Origin: Paulinella micropora
Lineage: Eukaryota > Cercozoa > Imbricatea > Euglyphida
NCBI GenBank assembly: GCA_009731375.1
Contig: BJOX01000006.1
Coordinates: forward strand, 1,769,572-1,816,541
DNA: 46,970 nt
Direction: 5' to 3'
Part shown: piece after piece, positions 20,862 to 31,346 of the stretch
Layout: each line of letters opens with the position of its first letter
How positions within the stretch are numbered: position 1 is the first letter of the stretch
Translations under genes and position numbers: made by a program
Notes under the pieces: generated by a model
The model's database searches: none
What the model saw: only the letters and a program-made list of their open reading frames with translations
What the model was told of the DNA's origin: nothing

Positions 20862-21071
20862 AGCACCTGCCCCACACCAAAAAGCACAAAAAACATGTGT
20901 GGGCAGTGCCTTGAAGCCGTTTTTTGTATTTCGTAAATAAATAGGAGATAAATATTTTTTTGAAATAGTCAAATAATAAGTGTGCTTTTATGTTGTAGTG
21001 AAATGTGTGTCGTGTTCATTGATGAGAAGTGAGCAGGTAGGCAGACAGCACAGATCACACAACCATTTTTT

Positions 21072-21182
21072 TTACTCCACTCTCGCTTCATTAACATACA
21101 ATTTATATTTAACTATCACTTCATCAAATGTATCACCTTTTTCAATTAAATTACGTGCGAAATTTTCCTCTTGGCGAGACAT
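21072..21182 (-). CDS. 36-aa frame of unknown function
   Basis: MSRQEENFARNLIEKGDTFD and following, ending ...NEARVE at the TAA at 21072-21074. Composition is gene-like and it follows the coiled-coil gene at 21190 by 7 bp, but it is too short for assignment. It may be the tail of an operon-like pair. Confidence 0.35.
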   Translation of the reverse strand: MSRQEENFARNLIEKGDTFDEVIVKYKLYVNEARVE

Positions 21183-21189
21183 TGGAAAT

Positions 21190-21554
21190 TTATTTTTTTT
21201 CTAACCACTTTTCCACAAATGCTATTTCTTTCTTAGTCTCTTTTTCTTTTCTAAGTCTCTGCCTCTTAACTTTTCTCTCTTCTTCCATTCGTCTTTTGTC
21301 TTCTTTTAGTTATTCATCTCTCAGATTAACTGCTTCCAGTCTTGATTCAACATCGAAAAGTTCTCGTTTCAATAATCTTATTTTTTTGGACAAGTTTTTT
21401 TTCTTAGTTTCCAAATATATTTTGTCAGAAATAATTTTTTGTTGCTCTTGTCAGAATAATAATCAATCCAATTATTTTCTTCTCTTTCTATTTCTAACTC
21501 ACTTACGCTTGACATTTCAGCCTCTTTGGCTTCATAATCAATAAATTCGCTCAT
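21190..21554 (-). pseudogene. Charged coiled-coil protein, broken
   Basis: Start MSEFIDYEAKEAEMSSVSEL at 21554. The frame shifts near 21380-21400 (a TTTTTT run) and continues as LSKKIRLLKRELFDVESRLE, then meets an in-frame TAA near 21308 and goes on (LKEDKRRMEEERKVKRQRLR) to the stop at 21190-21192. Heptad-like charged helices throughout. No family recognised. One frameshift plus one nonsense codon argues for decay rather than only read error. Confidence 0.55.
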
Positions 21555-21690
21555 CTCTTCAAGAAGAACTGCGAGAAAGTAGGCCAAAACTGCGAAAACG
21601 TAGAAATGTTTCTGTGCTTTCGCATTTTCTCAGAAAAACCATGTGATGACATTGTGCATTGACTGAGGAAAAAAACACGACACAAAAAAA

Positions 21691-24600
21691 TTATTTGTCC
21701 TCTGTCATGGTTAGGGGTGGTGTAATTAATAAGTTGGTGACGTTGTCCGTCATTGTCGGCGGTTCAACTCTCACCGCTTGCTCTTGAACCATTCCTTTCC
21801 AGATGCCTTTTTTTTCTTTCTTTTTTTCTCTTTTTTCGTAAATTCCTTTTTTTTTTTTTCTTAATAGCCGTATGGTCATGTTGTAATCTGGTTTTCCTTT
21901 AGTGGTTGCATTACTCTTTTTGTGTAAGTAAATGAAAATATCTTTTGTATGTGCTCAGACGACATTGTTTTAGTCTTTTTGTTTCTCGTTATTTTGCTGT
22001 TAGTCTGTATGGTTAAATTTCCAGCCTCTGCCACATTCTTTGCTATACACTTTTCACCTTTTGTTTCAAGTAAGTCCTCTAATTCTTCATATGCCTTCTT
22101 AGATAGTTCAGTGTCTTGTACTTGTAATCCGTTGCTTATAATACTAAACATATTAACCAAGTTCAATTTCTTACAAGTCTCGTAATTCATTGAGAAGCCC
22201 TTTAATTTCATTTCGTAGTTCCGTCATCTAGTATGTAGCCGTAGGATTTAGGACCTGCTCCAACAAATGTGGTTATCTTTCTACTTATCTTTGTCTTTTT
22301 ATCTATCAATTCGTCTGTCCATTGCCCCAGTAAATCTCCTGTCGGTATTGTTGTCTGTCCTTCTTTTTCATCTACTAAATAAATCACACTATCTGTGTCA
22401 TGGTATAATACTCTATTACCTAATCTGTCCATCATATCATACAATCTCATCTGTGCGTGTGCTGTAGTAAATAGTGCTACACAAATATTTGTATTGTATG
22501 GGTCTGATACTTTTTCTGGGTGTAGGTTGTAAGATAGTTCTAAGCATTCTTTGTTTATCACATTAATTGATACTTCATTTATCTTTTTGTCGTTTAGTAT
22601 TTTGTATAGTTCTGCTTCACTCCTTACTATTTTTGTTTGTGTCTTGTTGTTTTGTTGTCCAAATTTTCCCCATAGTGAGTTTAGACAGAGTTTTGCCACA
22701 GCCCTTCTACCTTCATTCTTTTCAATCTTGCTTTTGTCTAATTTAATTTTCATCTTTTCTTCATAGTCCTTAATGTAGTTGTCTTTGTCTTCTTCTGTTA
22801 TGACATTTGAAGGATAGCCACTTGATTCCTGTTTCACTCTTAGAAATGTCTTCATATATTTTTTGAATAGTTCAGTTGTCTGCTCATTCCAATGCCATAA
22901 TTCGTAAGTTTTAAATAAGTCTGTAGCCTTTTTGGATTGCTTTGTAAATAAGTGGTGTTGCCCATGTGCCTGTCAGTATTCTGTCCTCATCAGTGTGCTG
23001 ACATTTGTCCTGTAAGCCTTCCTTGCCACATTTACTACATAGATAATACATCATCTTTCCTCTATCTTGACATGGAAGGACAGGGTGAATTAGTCCTCTA
23101 GGTGGCAGTATTTTTATTTTTGCTAAGCCAAATGCTGTTTATTATTCAACATATCATATGCTTCTTTTCCTCTTATTGCTTTGTGGTGTTTCACAGGATA
23201 GGGGTCATAGTACATAACCGTCGGATAGAGAGAGCACACATCTATATACTTAGCATACTGATACTCACTCATTGACTTCCAGTATAGAGACAGAGCATTC
23301 ACTCTTCCACCAAACATAGCATGTCGTGGATTGATTGTTTCTTGCTCCATTAATGTCTCTTCTATTGTGCCTTTGAATTCTTCCTTTGTTCTTATCCTAT
23401 TCCATTGACATCCCCATATTGTTATTAATTGACTAACTTCAGGATGCTGACTTATTAAAGTTTCTCGTAGTTTAGTTTCCTTGTATAGTTGCCCAAATGT
23501 TTTATTAACAGACCTTTCTCTATTCAGTTCGTTTCCATTAAAGCACTCAGGACACCCGTGCCCATAACAACCATGGAACTCATATGCCGTTTTTGTTTTC
23601 TCGTCATATCCATCTAAGTAGGCTTTCACACCTTTCGGTAAGTTTAGTATTTTTTCTTTACCATTTAGACATGTTGAATTTTGGCATTGTCCTTTTTTTC
23701 TCTGTATGCTAACCATTCCACACACATACGATTTGTTTTTGCTTTGTCTGTTCTGTTTGTCGGTATGACTGCTATGCTGTCCTCAGGCATGTAGTTTGCT
23801 TTGAATAGTGCCATACACGTAGAGGGTATTGTAGTGTATTGAAATGTATCAATACCAAACTCCATAAATTGCTTCCTAAACTCAATACACCCCCGCCTTA
23901 GTATATCTACATCACTATGAAAATATTCAATCATTTCTTTATTGAAATCAGATACTTTGCTTTTTTGCTCGTCATACCATTTTAGAAAATCCTCTCTTTT
24001 TTTCTTTGAGAATGAGTTATAACCATAGTCATCTTTGTCTGGCATTTTCCCAATGTATGATTGGTTGTCTGTTTTATTGAAAAAGTGAGGAAAATATCCT
24101 TTCTTTAATTCTGTAAGTCCAAATGTATCAGGAAAATCAAATAAAGGCATAGTAAGGAAAGATAGACTATCTATAAATCTAATTTGTTCTTTTCCATTAC
24201 CAATAGACATCATCATTATTTTTCCACCTTCATAAATTACAAATGGAGTTATGCCTTTTTCAATTAGCAATTTTAGCACAAATTGACAATCATACCCCCG
24301 CGCATTATGTGCTATGAATGTATAACCCTTATGTTTTACACCCAACGCCCACTCACAGAATTGTTCAATGTTTTTATGTATGATCGGTGTGCTGTCGTTG
24401 AAATATTGACTTTCTGAATGATTGATAATATGTATTCCTGTCTCTTGATTTGCTTCAAAATCAAAGAATACATATTTTGTTGATGGTGCATGTATGACTT
24501 TTTTCTTTATCTCACATTGGTGCCATAAAGGTTTTAGTTCTTTGCAGTTCCTACATTTTTCATATCCGCATTTATGTTCTCCTTTGTATGTCTTAGCACA

Positions 24601-25855
24601 TGTGATACATTTTTTCTTTACATCACAACTCATTTTGTTTATGATTGTTGAAACATTCATCATTAGGAAACTTTCTATTACACTCATTGCACGTTTTCCA
24701 TTTTGAAATATTGTCATATCCTTTACATCCCTCGGTTAGACATATATTACATTTGAATTCACATGCGTGATTATGTTCGTATCCCTTCATACATTTCTCG
24801 CAAAAGTTTCGTTTTGATAAGAATGCTTTCATACTTGTTATTGTGTCGTAATGGTTCATTGTTTTTAGTATATATATATTCTTTTTGTCCTTCATCTCTG
24901 TCTTATATACGATTTTGTCTGGATATTCAACAATAACAATGTTGTAGTCAATGTGCTTAGCAAACTCACTAATTTCAGAAAGCCCACATAAATCTTTCAT
25001 GACACCAGCCTCCTCATGTAGTTTGTTTGCCAGTTCGTCTTGGATTCTGCGTCCTTTTCTGATTTGCTCGTATTTCTCGTGTTCCTCAATCTTTGCATTT
25101 GCTACAACTATTGCCCTTGCCAAACATATGTTGTCATCATTGTTTATTCCTATTACACCTTTCTTTTTATACATGTCTGTTTCTGTTATTGCTTTCAATC
25201 TTGCTCCTCCTTCAGGCATCCTTACACCCACAAAATTGAAATCAATAAGTTCCATTGTTGCTCCTTCTTCGTGCATATAGTTTTCGTCGTTTGATTGTAG
25301 TATAGATTCTAATCTAGTCAGTATATCTTCTAAATTGAAATCTTTTACTTTTATTAATTTTTGGTTTTGTACATTCCAAGTTGAAGGAATAGCACTAATA
25401 CGTATTTGTATTAAGTCATTGTCTTTGTAAAGTGTTTTAAAGTCTTCAAGTATAGATCCTATCATGCCTATGATACCCTCTAATGGAAACTTTTTCACTT
25501 TTTGAGACATTGATTTACTGAATTTTATAGTATATACAGATTGCCCCACAGGTAGTTTGTGTTCAGTGTCTATCCTTATCAGTTTATAGCCATTGAACTC
25601 AATTACTTGTGGCTCTACATATTTTCGTTCCCTTTGTTTTCGCTCAGGTTCAGAATAAAACCTTTCAGGGTCGGATAGTGCTCCCCTTGTAGTTGTTATG
25701 TCGTAAAACCTACTACCATTAGGCTTTTTTACATGCAACTTGTTTTGCCTTATTTGGAATGTTATATTCTCCTCTCTGAGTTTGTCTAGGTTCCATGTGT
25801 GCCCGCCGTAGTCAATGGTGTTCGACATATATTGATTGGAATATAATTTTTCCAA
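21691..25855 (-). pseudogene. PolB: Polinton-type family B DNA polymerase, several frameshifts
   Basis: About 1,350 residues reading 25855 to 21691. N-terminal region (to ~24900) includes an OTU-like core (NNDDNICLARAIVVANAK). A cysteine/histidine cluster follows (FCEKCMKGYEHNHACEFKCN, then several CxxC pairs, ~24800-24530). Exonuclease motifs: FFDFEANQETG, AHNARGYDCQF, YFHSDVDILRRG. Polymerase motifs: A DVCSLYPTVM near 23230, B KLCLNSLWGKFGQ near 22680, C YHDTDSVIY near 22390, and GPKSYGYI. This is protein-primed replication polymerase of the DNA_pol_B_2 type. Frame changes occur near 24650-24700, 23700, 23125, 22920, 22210 and 21870. No integrity loss in catalytic residues is seen. Confidence 0.88.
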
Positions 25856-25870
25856 AAACTATTTTTTATT

Positions 25871-25912
<42 letters not shown>

Positions 25913-25915
25913 TAT
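25871..25915. repeat. (TA)n tract
   Basis: Mostly alternating TA immediately upstream of the PolB start (25855) and the small gene at 25943. It could serve as a duplex-unwinding or promoter region (inference). Confidence 0.8.
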
Positions 25916-25942
25916 TATCTTTAAAATGAAATTTATTTCATT

Positions 25943-26164
25943 TTAGGTCTCAATTTGGCCGACAATATTCTGGATCCTAATAAGGTCAGCCTTGATTTTT
26001 TCTCTTTTTTCTTTTGATTTTCTCAGTATCTCTACCTTGTCTTTTTGATAACATTCTTTTGCTCTGATAAGTGCTTTCTCTTTATTTCTTCTCTGATATT
26101 CTCGCATGCGTTCAGCATGTTTCGCCCTTGCATCCTCTGCAGTATATATAGGTTTTCTACCCAT
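25943..26164 (-). CDS. Small basic coiled-coil protein (73 aa)
   Basis: MGRKPIYTAEDARAKHAERM followed by a long basic helix (REYQRRNKEKALIRAKECYQ). Homologues of similar size and start occur in element 2 (27696) and element 3 (36140), always beside PolB. The basic-region/coiled-coil layout suggests a DNA-binding (bZIP-like) regulator (inference). First gene inside the right TIR, transcribed away from it. Confidence 0.7.
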   Translation of the reverse strand: MGRKPIYTAEDARAKHAERMREYQRRNKEKALIRAKECYQKDKVEILRKSKEKREKIKADLIRIQNIVGQIET

Positions 26165-26208
26165 TTATATTATATATAATATATTTTTTATTTATTTTAA
26201 ATAGAAAA

Positions 26209-26519
26209 ATAATCAAACTCGCAATAGGGAGGACTTTTAATTTTTTCAAAAAAGATAACTAAGTTCAGGACACCTAGAAAAACTAAGAAACAGGTTTTAA
26301 TGTCTCTTCGTGTTGATTTGAAAAAAAGATAGATAAGTTATCTTTTTTTAGAGTTTGAGAGAAATTCAAATATGGACTATTTAAGGCTTAATGATTGTTA
26401 TATTTAATTTGGATAAAATTATGTATATTTTTGTTGAAATTAATAGTAAGACGAATTTATATAAAAATAGCCTTATTTTACATAAAAGATAACTGTCCAA
26501 TAGTGGTACCTATAGTAGT
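26209..26519 (-). repeat. Element 1 right terminal inverted repeat
   Basis: Inverted partner of 5195-5503. Divergence is a few percent, mostly in homopolymers, consistent with an insertion that is not very recent or with read errors. Confidence 0.93.
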
Positions 26520-26525
26520 TATGTG

Positions 26526-26848
26526 TATGTGTGTGTGTGTGTCTTGTGTGTCTTGTGTGTGTTGTGTGTGTGTGTGTCTGTGTGTGTCTGTGTGTGTCTG
26601 TGTCTGTGTCTGTCTGTGTCTGTCTGTCTGTCTGTGTGTGTGTCTGTCTGTCTGTGTACGTGTGTTTGTGTGTATGTGTGTGTATGTGTGTGTGTGTGTG
26701 TGTTTGTGAGTGAGTGATTGAGTAAGTAAGTGAGTGAGTGAGTGAGTGAGTGAGTAAGTGAGTGAGTAAGTGAGTGAGTAAGTGAGTGAGTAAGTGAGTG
26801 AGTAAGGTGGGGTCAGATCTCCCCCCCCCCCCCCCCCCCCCCCCCCGA
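26526..26848. repeat. (TG)n, (GTGA)n and poly-C
   Basis: TG/TCTG repeat continuing the split microsatellite, then GTGA/GTAA units (about 26705-26805), then ~28 C at 26820-26846. A 10-N gap follows at 26849-26858. The poly-C beside the gap suggests an assembly break, so the join to element 2 is not proven. Confidence 0.93.
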
Positions 26849-27020
26849 NNNNNNNNNNGTAAAACCTCACATTCTCCCCACCTTCTAGGTTGCTGCAGCA
26901 AATCCAACAAAACGACAAAATCAATACAAAGAAACAAAAGCAGACAAATAGCCTTCTATAGCACAACAGAGAAAAATGTATGTATCTTAAAAGAAAAATT
27001 TTCAGTCATATTATATACCA

Positions 27021-27070
27021 ACGAACGAAGTTCGTGTTATAACACGATTTTGAAAAATCGTTTGTATAAA
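27021..27070 (+). promoter_or_regulatory. Nested palindrome leader upstream of 27071
   Basis: Consecutive self-complementary blocks: CGAAC-GAA-GTTCG, GTGTTATAACAC, CGATTTT-GAAAAATCG, then TTTGTATAAA directly before the ATG. Same plan as 14260-14325 and 31270-31346 with different stem bases, so structure rather than sequence is kept. Confidence 0.6.
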
Positions 27071-27304
27071 ATGGATATTCGCAAAAAGAAGAAAGCAGAA
27101 TACATTAAAGAAAGAAGAAAACAGAAATATACGTGTGTCTGTGGTAAGACAATAGGGATATATAGCAAATACACACACGAAAAATCAGATTTTTATAGAG
27201 ACTTTTTCGCTGAGAAAGAAGAGGTTATGATAGGTAGTTATCCAGTCGTTCGTATAACTCGTATGCATGATGACATTGAAAGATATTATAAAAATCACTC
27301 GTGA
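27071..27304 (+). CDS. Small Cys/His-cluster protein (77 aa)
   Basis: Start MDIRKKKKAEYIKERRKQKY. A CVCGKTIGIYSKYTHEKSDF block has the same C-x-C...H spacing as the C-terminal Cys/His clusters of the GIY-YIG proteins at 10074 and 31787, so it may be a stand-alone DNA-binding module or remnant of such a gene. The basic N-terminus supports DNA binding (inference). The stop lies in the AAATCAC-TCGTGATTT hairpin. Confidence 0.55.
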   Translation: MDIRKKKKAEYIKERRKQKYTCVCGKTIGIYSKYTHEKSDFYRDFFAEKEEVMIGSYPVVRITRMHDDIERYYKNHS

Positions 27305-27312
27305 TTTGTTAT
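27289..27312 (+). terminator. Hairpin over the stop codon of the 27071 gene
   Basis: AAAAATCAC-TC-GTGATTT includes the TGA stop. A related AAATCAC...GTGATTTTT hairpin occurs near 14300-14318. Likely an RNA 3'-end or stability signal (inference). Confidence 0.5.
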
Positions 27313-27335
27313 AACTCATTCATACAAAAATAAAA

Positions 27336-27376
27336 TGTAAAACCATTTAAAGAAATAAATATTATTACTTATAATA
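27336..27376 (+). promoter_or_regulatory. 41-bp repeated upstream element, copy 1
   Basis: Starts TGTAAAACCATTTAAAGAAA and ends TTACTTATAATA, 2 bp before the ATG at 27379. A perfect second copy lies at 27650-27690 before the ATG at 27696. AT-rich late/early promoter candidate. Confidence 0.65.
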
Positions 27377-27378
27377 CG

Positions 27379-27654
27379 ATGTGTGAATTTTCAATTCCAC
27401 AACAAGCAGACAAGGAGATGAAAGAAATATATAACTCTCATTTTCTAGAAGCACAGGCAGAAGATTTATCTATAAAAAATATTCAAAACAAGAAATAATT
27501 GACCGATACAACAAGCATTTAAATTTTGGACTGAACAAGCAGATATTATTAAGAACAATCAAAAAAAGATTTAACAGACTTATACAAAATGAAAATATGT
27601 GCTGTAGCACTTACTCAGTTAGAAATGAGAATTGAATTATTATTTAAATTGTAA
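27379..27654 (+). pseudogene. Small helical element protein, frameshifted
   Basis: Start MCEFSIPQQADKEMKEIYNS. The frame ends at 27498 but similarity to the intact element 3 protein (35813; TREQMIDRYRKAHEFW) resumes in another frame after about 27475 and runs to the TAA at 27652-27654. Intact length would be about 90 aa. Helical, no family recognised; always next to the small coiled-coil gene and upstream of PolB. Confidence 0.6.
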
Positions 27655-27690
27655 AACCATTTAAAGAAATAAATATTATTACTTATAATA
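27650..27690 (+). promoter_or_regulatory. 41-bp repeated upstream element, copy 2
   Basis: Perfect copy of 27336-27376, overlapping the stop codon of the preceding gene and ending 5 bp before the ATG at 27696. Suggests both small genes share a promoter or activator site. Confidence 0.65.
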
Positions 27691-27695
27691 TAGAT

Positions 27696-27875
27696 ATGGG
27701 TAGGCATAAGAAATATCTCACGCCAGAGGACAAACGAAAGGCTAACAATGAAAAAGCAATGGCTTATTATATTAAGCACCGCGAAGAAGTAAATACAAGA
27801 AGAAAGGAAAAATTGAAAGAACGAAACAGGAAACTTAAAGAATACGAAGAAATGAAAGCGAGAGAGAAATCCTAA
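27696..27875 (+). CDS. Small basic coiled-coil protein (59 aa)
   Basis: MGRHKKYLTPEDKRKANNEK followed by a charged helix to KAREKS. Homologous in start and layout to 25943-26164 (element 1) and 36140-36346 (element 3). Probable DNA-binding regulator by its basic-helix layout (inference). The frame is intact and preceded by the 41-bp repeat. Confidence 0.7.
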   Translation: MGRHKKYLTPEDKRKANNEKAMAYYIKHREEVNTRRKEKLKERNRKLKEYEEMKAREKS

Positions 27876-28009
27876 ATAATGAAAATACTTTTTTCCATAA
27901 ATGTAAAATAATTTCTATTTAAAAGTAAGATTTTTTATTATATATACATCGGTAAAACAATTTAATTTACTTTATTATTTTTATATCCACACTAATATAA
28001 AAGTAAAAT

Positions 28010-30923
28010 ATGCCACCACCCTTACCATTGACAGAAAGACCGAGTGAAAATGTGAGGGAACTATTGAAGAATAGGGCACATTTGCGGGAAACTGAGACAC
28101 AGGAAGCGAAGAAGCGAGAGGTAAAACTTGTAGAACTAAGACCAATAAAAAACAGATGGATCAATGGATATACATACCCTTTCAAAGACCTTGACATTAA
28201 CTTCTATGATATGGATGCGATTGAACTAACAATTATGAGAGCAGTCAGGGATGTTAGAACTAGAGGTATGACAAACGAAGCAAGTATTCACGTTAAGTTT
28301 GCTTATATAACGGATGATGATGATAGTAAGTTTTATAAATGGAAAACTTTCAATGCTGTTAAGTTAAAAGACTTTGATGATCTGTTTCGTGATATTTATC
28401 TTTATAACGAACAAAATCTTGAATCCAGTGCTCGCGGATATGAACGAATTATTCAATATATAAATATTCAAATTATCCAAGAAGACGGAGGCGGTTGTAA
28501 TTCTTCAGGTAAGGACTTGAAAAATAAAACAGACGAAGGAATTCATATTAATCCAAGGAATAATGATAATAATTGTTTCTTCTATGTTGTTAAGGATATA
28601 TTAAATTTACCTTTGAAAGGAAAATCAAAACTTAATAAAAAAGCATGTAATGATATTAGACAAGAATTCAAACTTGAGCATAATAGTCCGATACCTTTAT
28701 CAGTCAGCTTTGAAATCTTAAAAAAATATTGTATTGTATTTGAATTAACTGATGCAACAAGCAAACAGACATTCAAAAACTTGGAAGACCCTTTAATTAC
28801 TGCAGATGTGCTTGTTATCTTCTTAAAGGTTATTATATAAGTTTCATTAAAAGGAACAAAAATAAGTGCCCAGATTGTTATAAAGAATCATAAATGTAAT
28901 AATAAAAGAATTTCTTATGTAAGAGCGAAAATCAGAAAGAAAGAAAATCGAGCGAGGTCTTTATTAACTAGATTTGAAGAAATGAATTACAATAATCAAG
29001 ATGAGGTTTTTCATTACGACCTTGAGACATTTACAAATCAATATGAATTACACACATCATATATAGCAGGCTACACCATTGCGGATATTGGTTTTAAATA
29101 TGTCGCTGGCGATTATTGTATTCCGAAACTTCTTGATATAATCTTTGATTATGCGGAAGAATTAAAAAAGAAGAAACCAAAAGCAAAACTATATGTTAAT
29201 GCTTTTAATGGTAGTAAATTTGACTATTACTTTCTTCAAAAAGAATTCATTAAAAGAAAGATAAAAGATACTCCATTAGTTAATAATGGGGCTATTATCT
29301 CAATGGAATACAAGAATATAAAATTCTGGGATATGTGTAAGCACACGGAAGGAAGCCTTAAAAGAACCTTGAGACATTAGGATGTAATGTTTTAAAAGGA
29401 GATTTTGACCACGACAAGGCAAAAAGATGGGAGGAAATGGATGAAGAAACGAAAAAAGAATGTTTGGTGTATTTAGAGAAGGATGTTATTGGACTAAAGG
29501 AATTACACGACACTCTAAATAGACAAACATATGAAGAACACAAGACGAATTTAACCGCCTTTGTCTCTACTTCATCTCTTACCTTTAATTTATGGAAAAC
29601 GAGGATAGATGGAAAATACATAATTCAATTACCTAACATAAAGCAAGAACACGACTTTAGAAAGGCGGTGTATGGTGCTAGAACTTACCCAAGTAAAAGG
29701 AGGTTTATTTCAGAGCAATATCAAAAATACATAAATGGTGAAATCGGCTTTGATGAGGTTGTAGATTATCTTATCGATGCGGATGTAGTCTCACTTTCTC
29801 CAACGGCAATGCTTGAACTATTTATGACCGGCGAAATAAAGGAATGTGAAGGAGAAATGAAAGGCAAACTTGGGATATATAATGTTGATTACATATCTCC
29901 AAAAAAATCTATTACACCCACGAATTCCATTCAGAGATAGCAAAGGTTGTTTAAAATGGGAGTTAAGAGATATGAAAGACCAATGGCTCACTTCTGTAGA
30001 TATTGAAGATATGATTGAACTTGGCTACCAAGTCAAAATCAATCGGGGCTATTATACAGAAGAAGCCGAACCAGTATTCAAAGATTACATATTAGAGTTA
30101 TTAAAACGAAAACAAAACTCAAAGAAAGGCACACCGCAGTATTTATTAGCAAAGTTATTTATGAATGCTTTATACGGAAAGACAATTCAAAGACCGATTA
30201 ATTTTGTACGTAAATACATAACAAAAATCACGAGTATTGGAAATTCTGGGCTAAACACGTAATAACTGATATTGAAAGGTTTGAAGAGGCTAATGGCGAA
30301 TTATGGTTAATCACTGGTATTCCAAGAGATGAGCAAGAAAAGGAAGAAAGAATTACAAAACCTACTCACTACGGTGCATTTATCCTAGCATACAGCAGAC
30401 GAATTATGTATAAGTATATGACTGAAGCCAACCCAGACAACGACCCAGACAGAGATTATTATTATACAGACACAGACAGCATACAATCACATAAAAGAAA
30501 TATTGAACATATAAAGAGATTTAGAGATAAAACAATCGGTGGAATGGATGATGACCTCGGAACAGATTGTAAAATAATAAGGGGAATATGGGTAGCACCA
30601 AAATTATATATGTTAGAGTATGTAAAGAAAGGTGAAGAAAAAGGTAAAACTCATTTCCACTTTAGAGGAAAAGGTCTGGATTTGAAAAAATTAAATCCAA
30701 CCGCTTATGAATTACTGGATAAGGGAGAAAGTTTAACTAATACCAGAGACTTTATAATGAAGAAAATACATACTAGCAGAAACAACAAACAACGATAGAT
30801 TGAGTATTTTAGCATACAACACCAAAAGAATGTAGTAAAGTAGTAAATAAATCAAGATGGTGCGGACGCGAATTCTACACAGATAATGATAGTATCCCAC
30901 ACGGATTTCAATTAACTGCTTAA
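28010..30923 (+). pseudogene. PolB: Family B DNA polymerase with OTU-like N-domain, broken
   Basis: Homologue of the element 3 polymerase along its whole length. Start MPPPLPLTERPSENVRELLK; OTU-like NNDNNCFFYVVKDIL near residue 185; exonuclease HYDLETFTNQ, NAFNGSKFDYYF, YLEKDVIGLKELH; polymerase B KLFMNALYGKT and C YYTDTDSIQSH. Frame changes near 28830-28870, 29370, 29900-29940, 30215-30250 and 30780-30830. In motif A the conserved SLYP reads SLSP (VVSLSPTAML): the Tyr needed for sugar discrimination is replaced, so this copy would be inactive even if frames were read errors. It ends at the TAA at 30921-30923. Confidence 0.88.
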
Positions 30924-30982
30924 ACAATTAATTAAATAATTAATTTTTTCCATAAAAAAAATTTACCAGTCTATATATACCA

Positions 30983-31269
30983 ATGACCACCCTCGCTAGA
31001 CTATGTGAAAAATTTGGACAACTTTCAATTGAGAAGAATAAGGAATTCTTTTCAGTAAGAGATGTGCAACAAATAATTGATGAAGAAATTAAGGCAATTG
31101 AAAAGAGAAAGGAAGGAAAGCCAACCGATGTTTTCCGTTTGGTAAATATAGAGGTAAGAAAGCTTCAGACATCGCTTTAATCGATAAGCCATATCTTCAA
31201 TGGGTTCAAAAGCAACCTTGGTTCGAGAAATTTACAGACATTAAAAGTGAAGTAAAAAAATATTTATAA
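30983..31269 (+). pseudogene. ExoX C-terminal-like small protein, frameshifted
   Basis: Start MTTLARLCEKFGQLSIEKNK. Near 31130-31140 (TTTTCCGTTTGG) the frame shifts; the FGKYRGKKASDIALIDKPYL block continues in another frame and ends ...KSEVKKYL at 31267-31269. The two frames together match the intact 92-aa copy in element 3. It follows PolB by about 60 bp, suggesting a replication-associated role. The upstream sequence TTTACCAGTCTATAT is shared with element 1. Confidence 0.8.
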
Positions 31270-31346
31270 ACAAACGGAGTTTGTGTTATAACACAAAAAA
31301 TAAACTTTTTGTTTATATAAAATAATAATATTAATATTATATATCA
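31270..31346 (+). promoter_or_regulatory. Stem-loop leader upstream of the 31347 gene
   Basis: CAAAC-GGA-GTTTG, then TGTTATAACA, then a poly-A/T stem (AAAAAATAAACTTTTTGTTT), ending in TATATAAAATAAT. Same plan as 27021-27070 with compensating base changes in the first stem (CGAAC/GTTCG versus CAAAC/GTTTG). Confidence 0.6.

Larger units (their letters stand above)
5189..26525. mobile_element. Element 1: complete Polinton/Maverick-like provirus with TIRs and 6-bp TSD
   Basis: The inserted unit is 5195-26519 (21,325 bp). The termini start ACTACTATAGG and end CCTATAGTAGT. TATGTG lies immediately outside both ends (5189-5194 and 26520-26525), the 6-bp duplication known for Polintons. The gene set is diagnostic: PolB, rve integrase, adenain-like protease, packaging ATPase, major capsid and penton. 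Extra genes include an S74 tail fibre, a GIY-YIG endonuclease and an ExoX-C-like protein. The ends are AC...GT rather than the AG...CT typical of animal Polintons. Many genes carry single-base frameshifts, so it is probably an inactive resident copy unless these are read errors. Confidence 0.93.

Noticed and set aside
26859-27020. Left TIR of element 2
   Set aside because: No match to the element 1 TIR, nor to any other stretch I could see; the assembly gap precedes it.
26798-27304. 168-aa protein crossing the poly-C and gap
   Set aside because: It includes Pro from poly-C and gap Xs; only the part from the ATG at 27071 has support.
29870-30262. Separate gene inside the element 2 PolB region
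   Set aside because: It is the next frame of the same broken polymerase, matching the element 3 protein.
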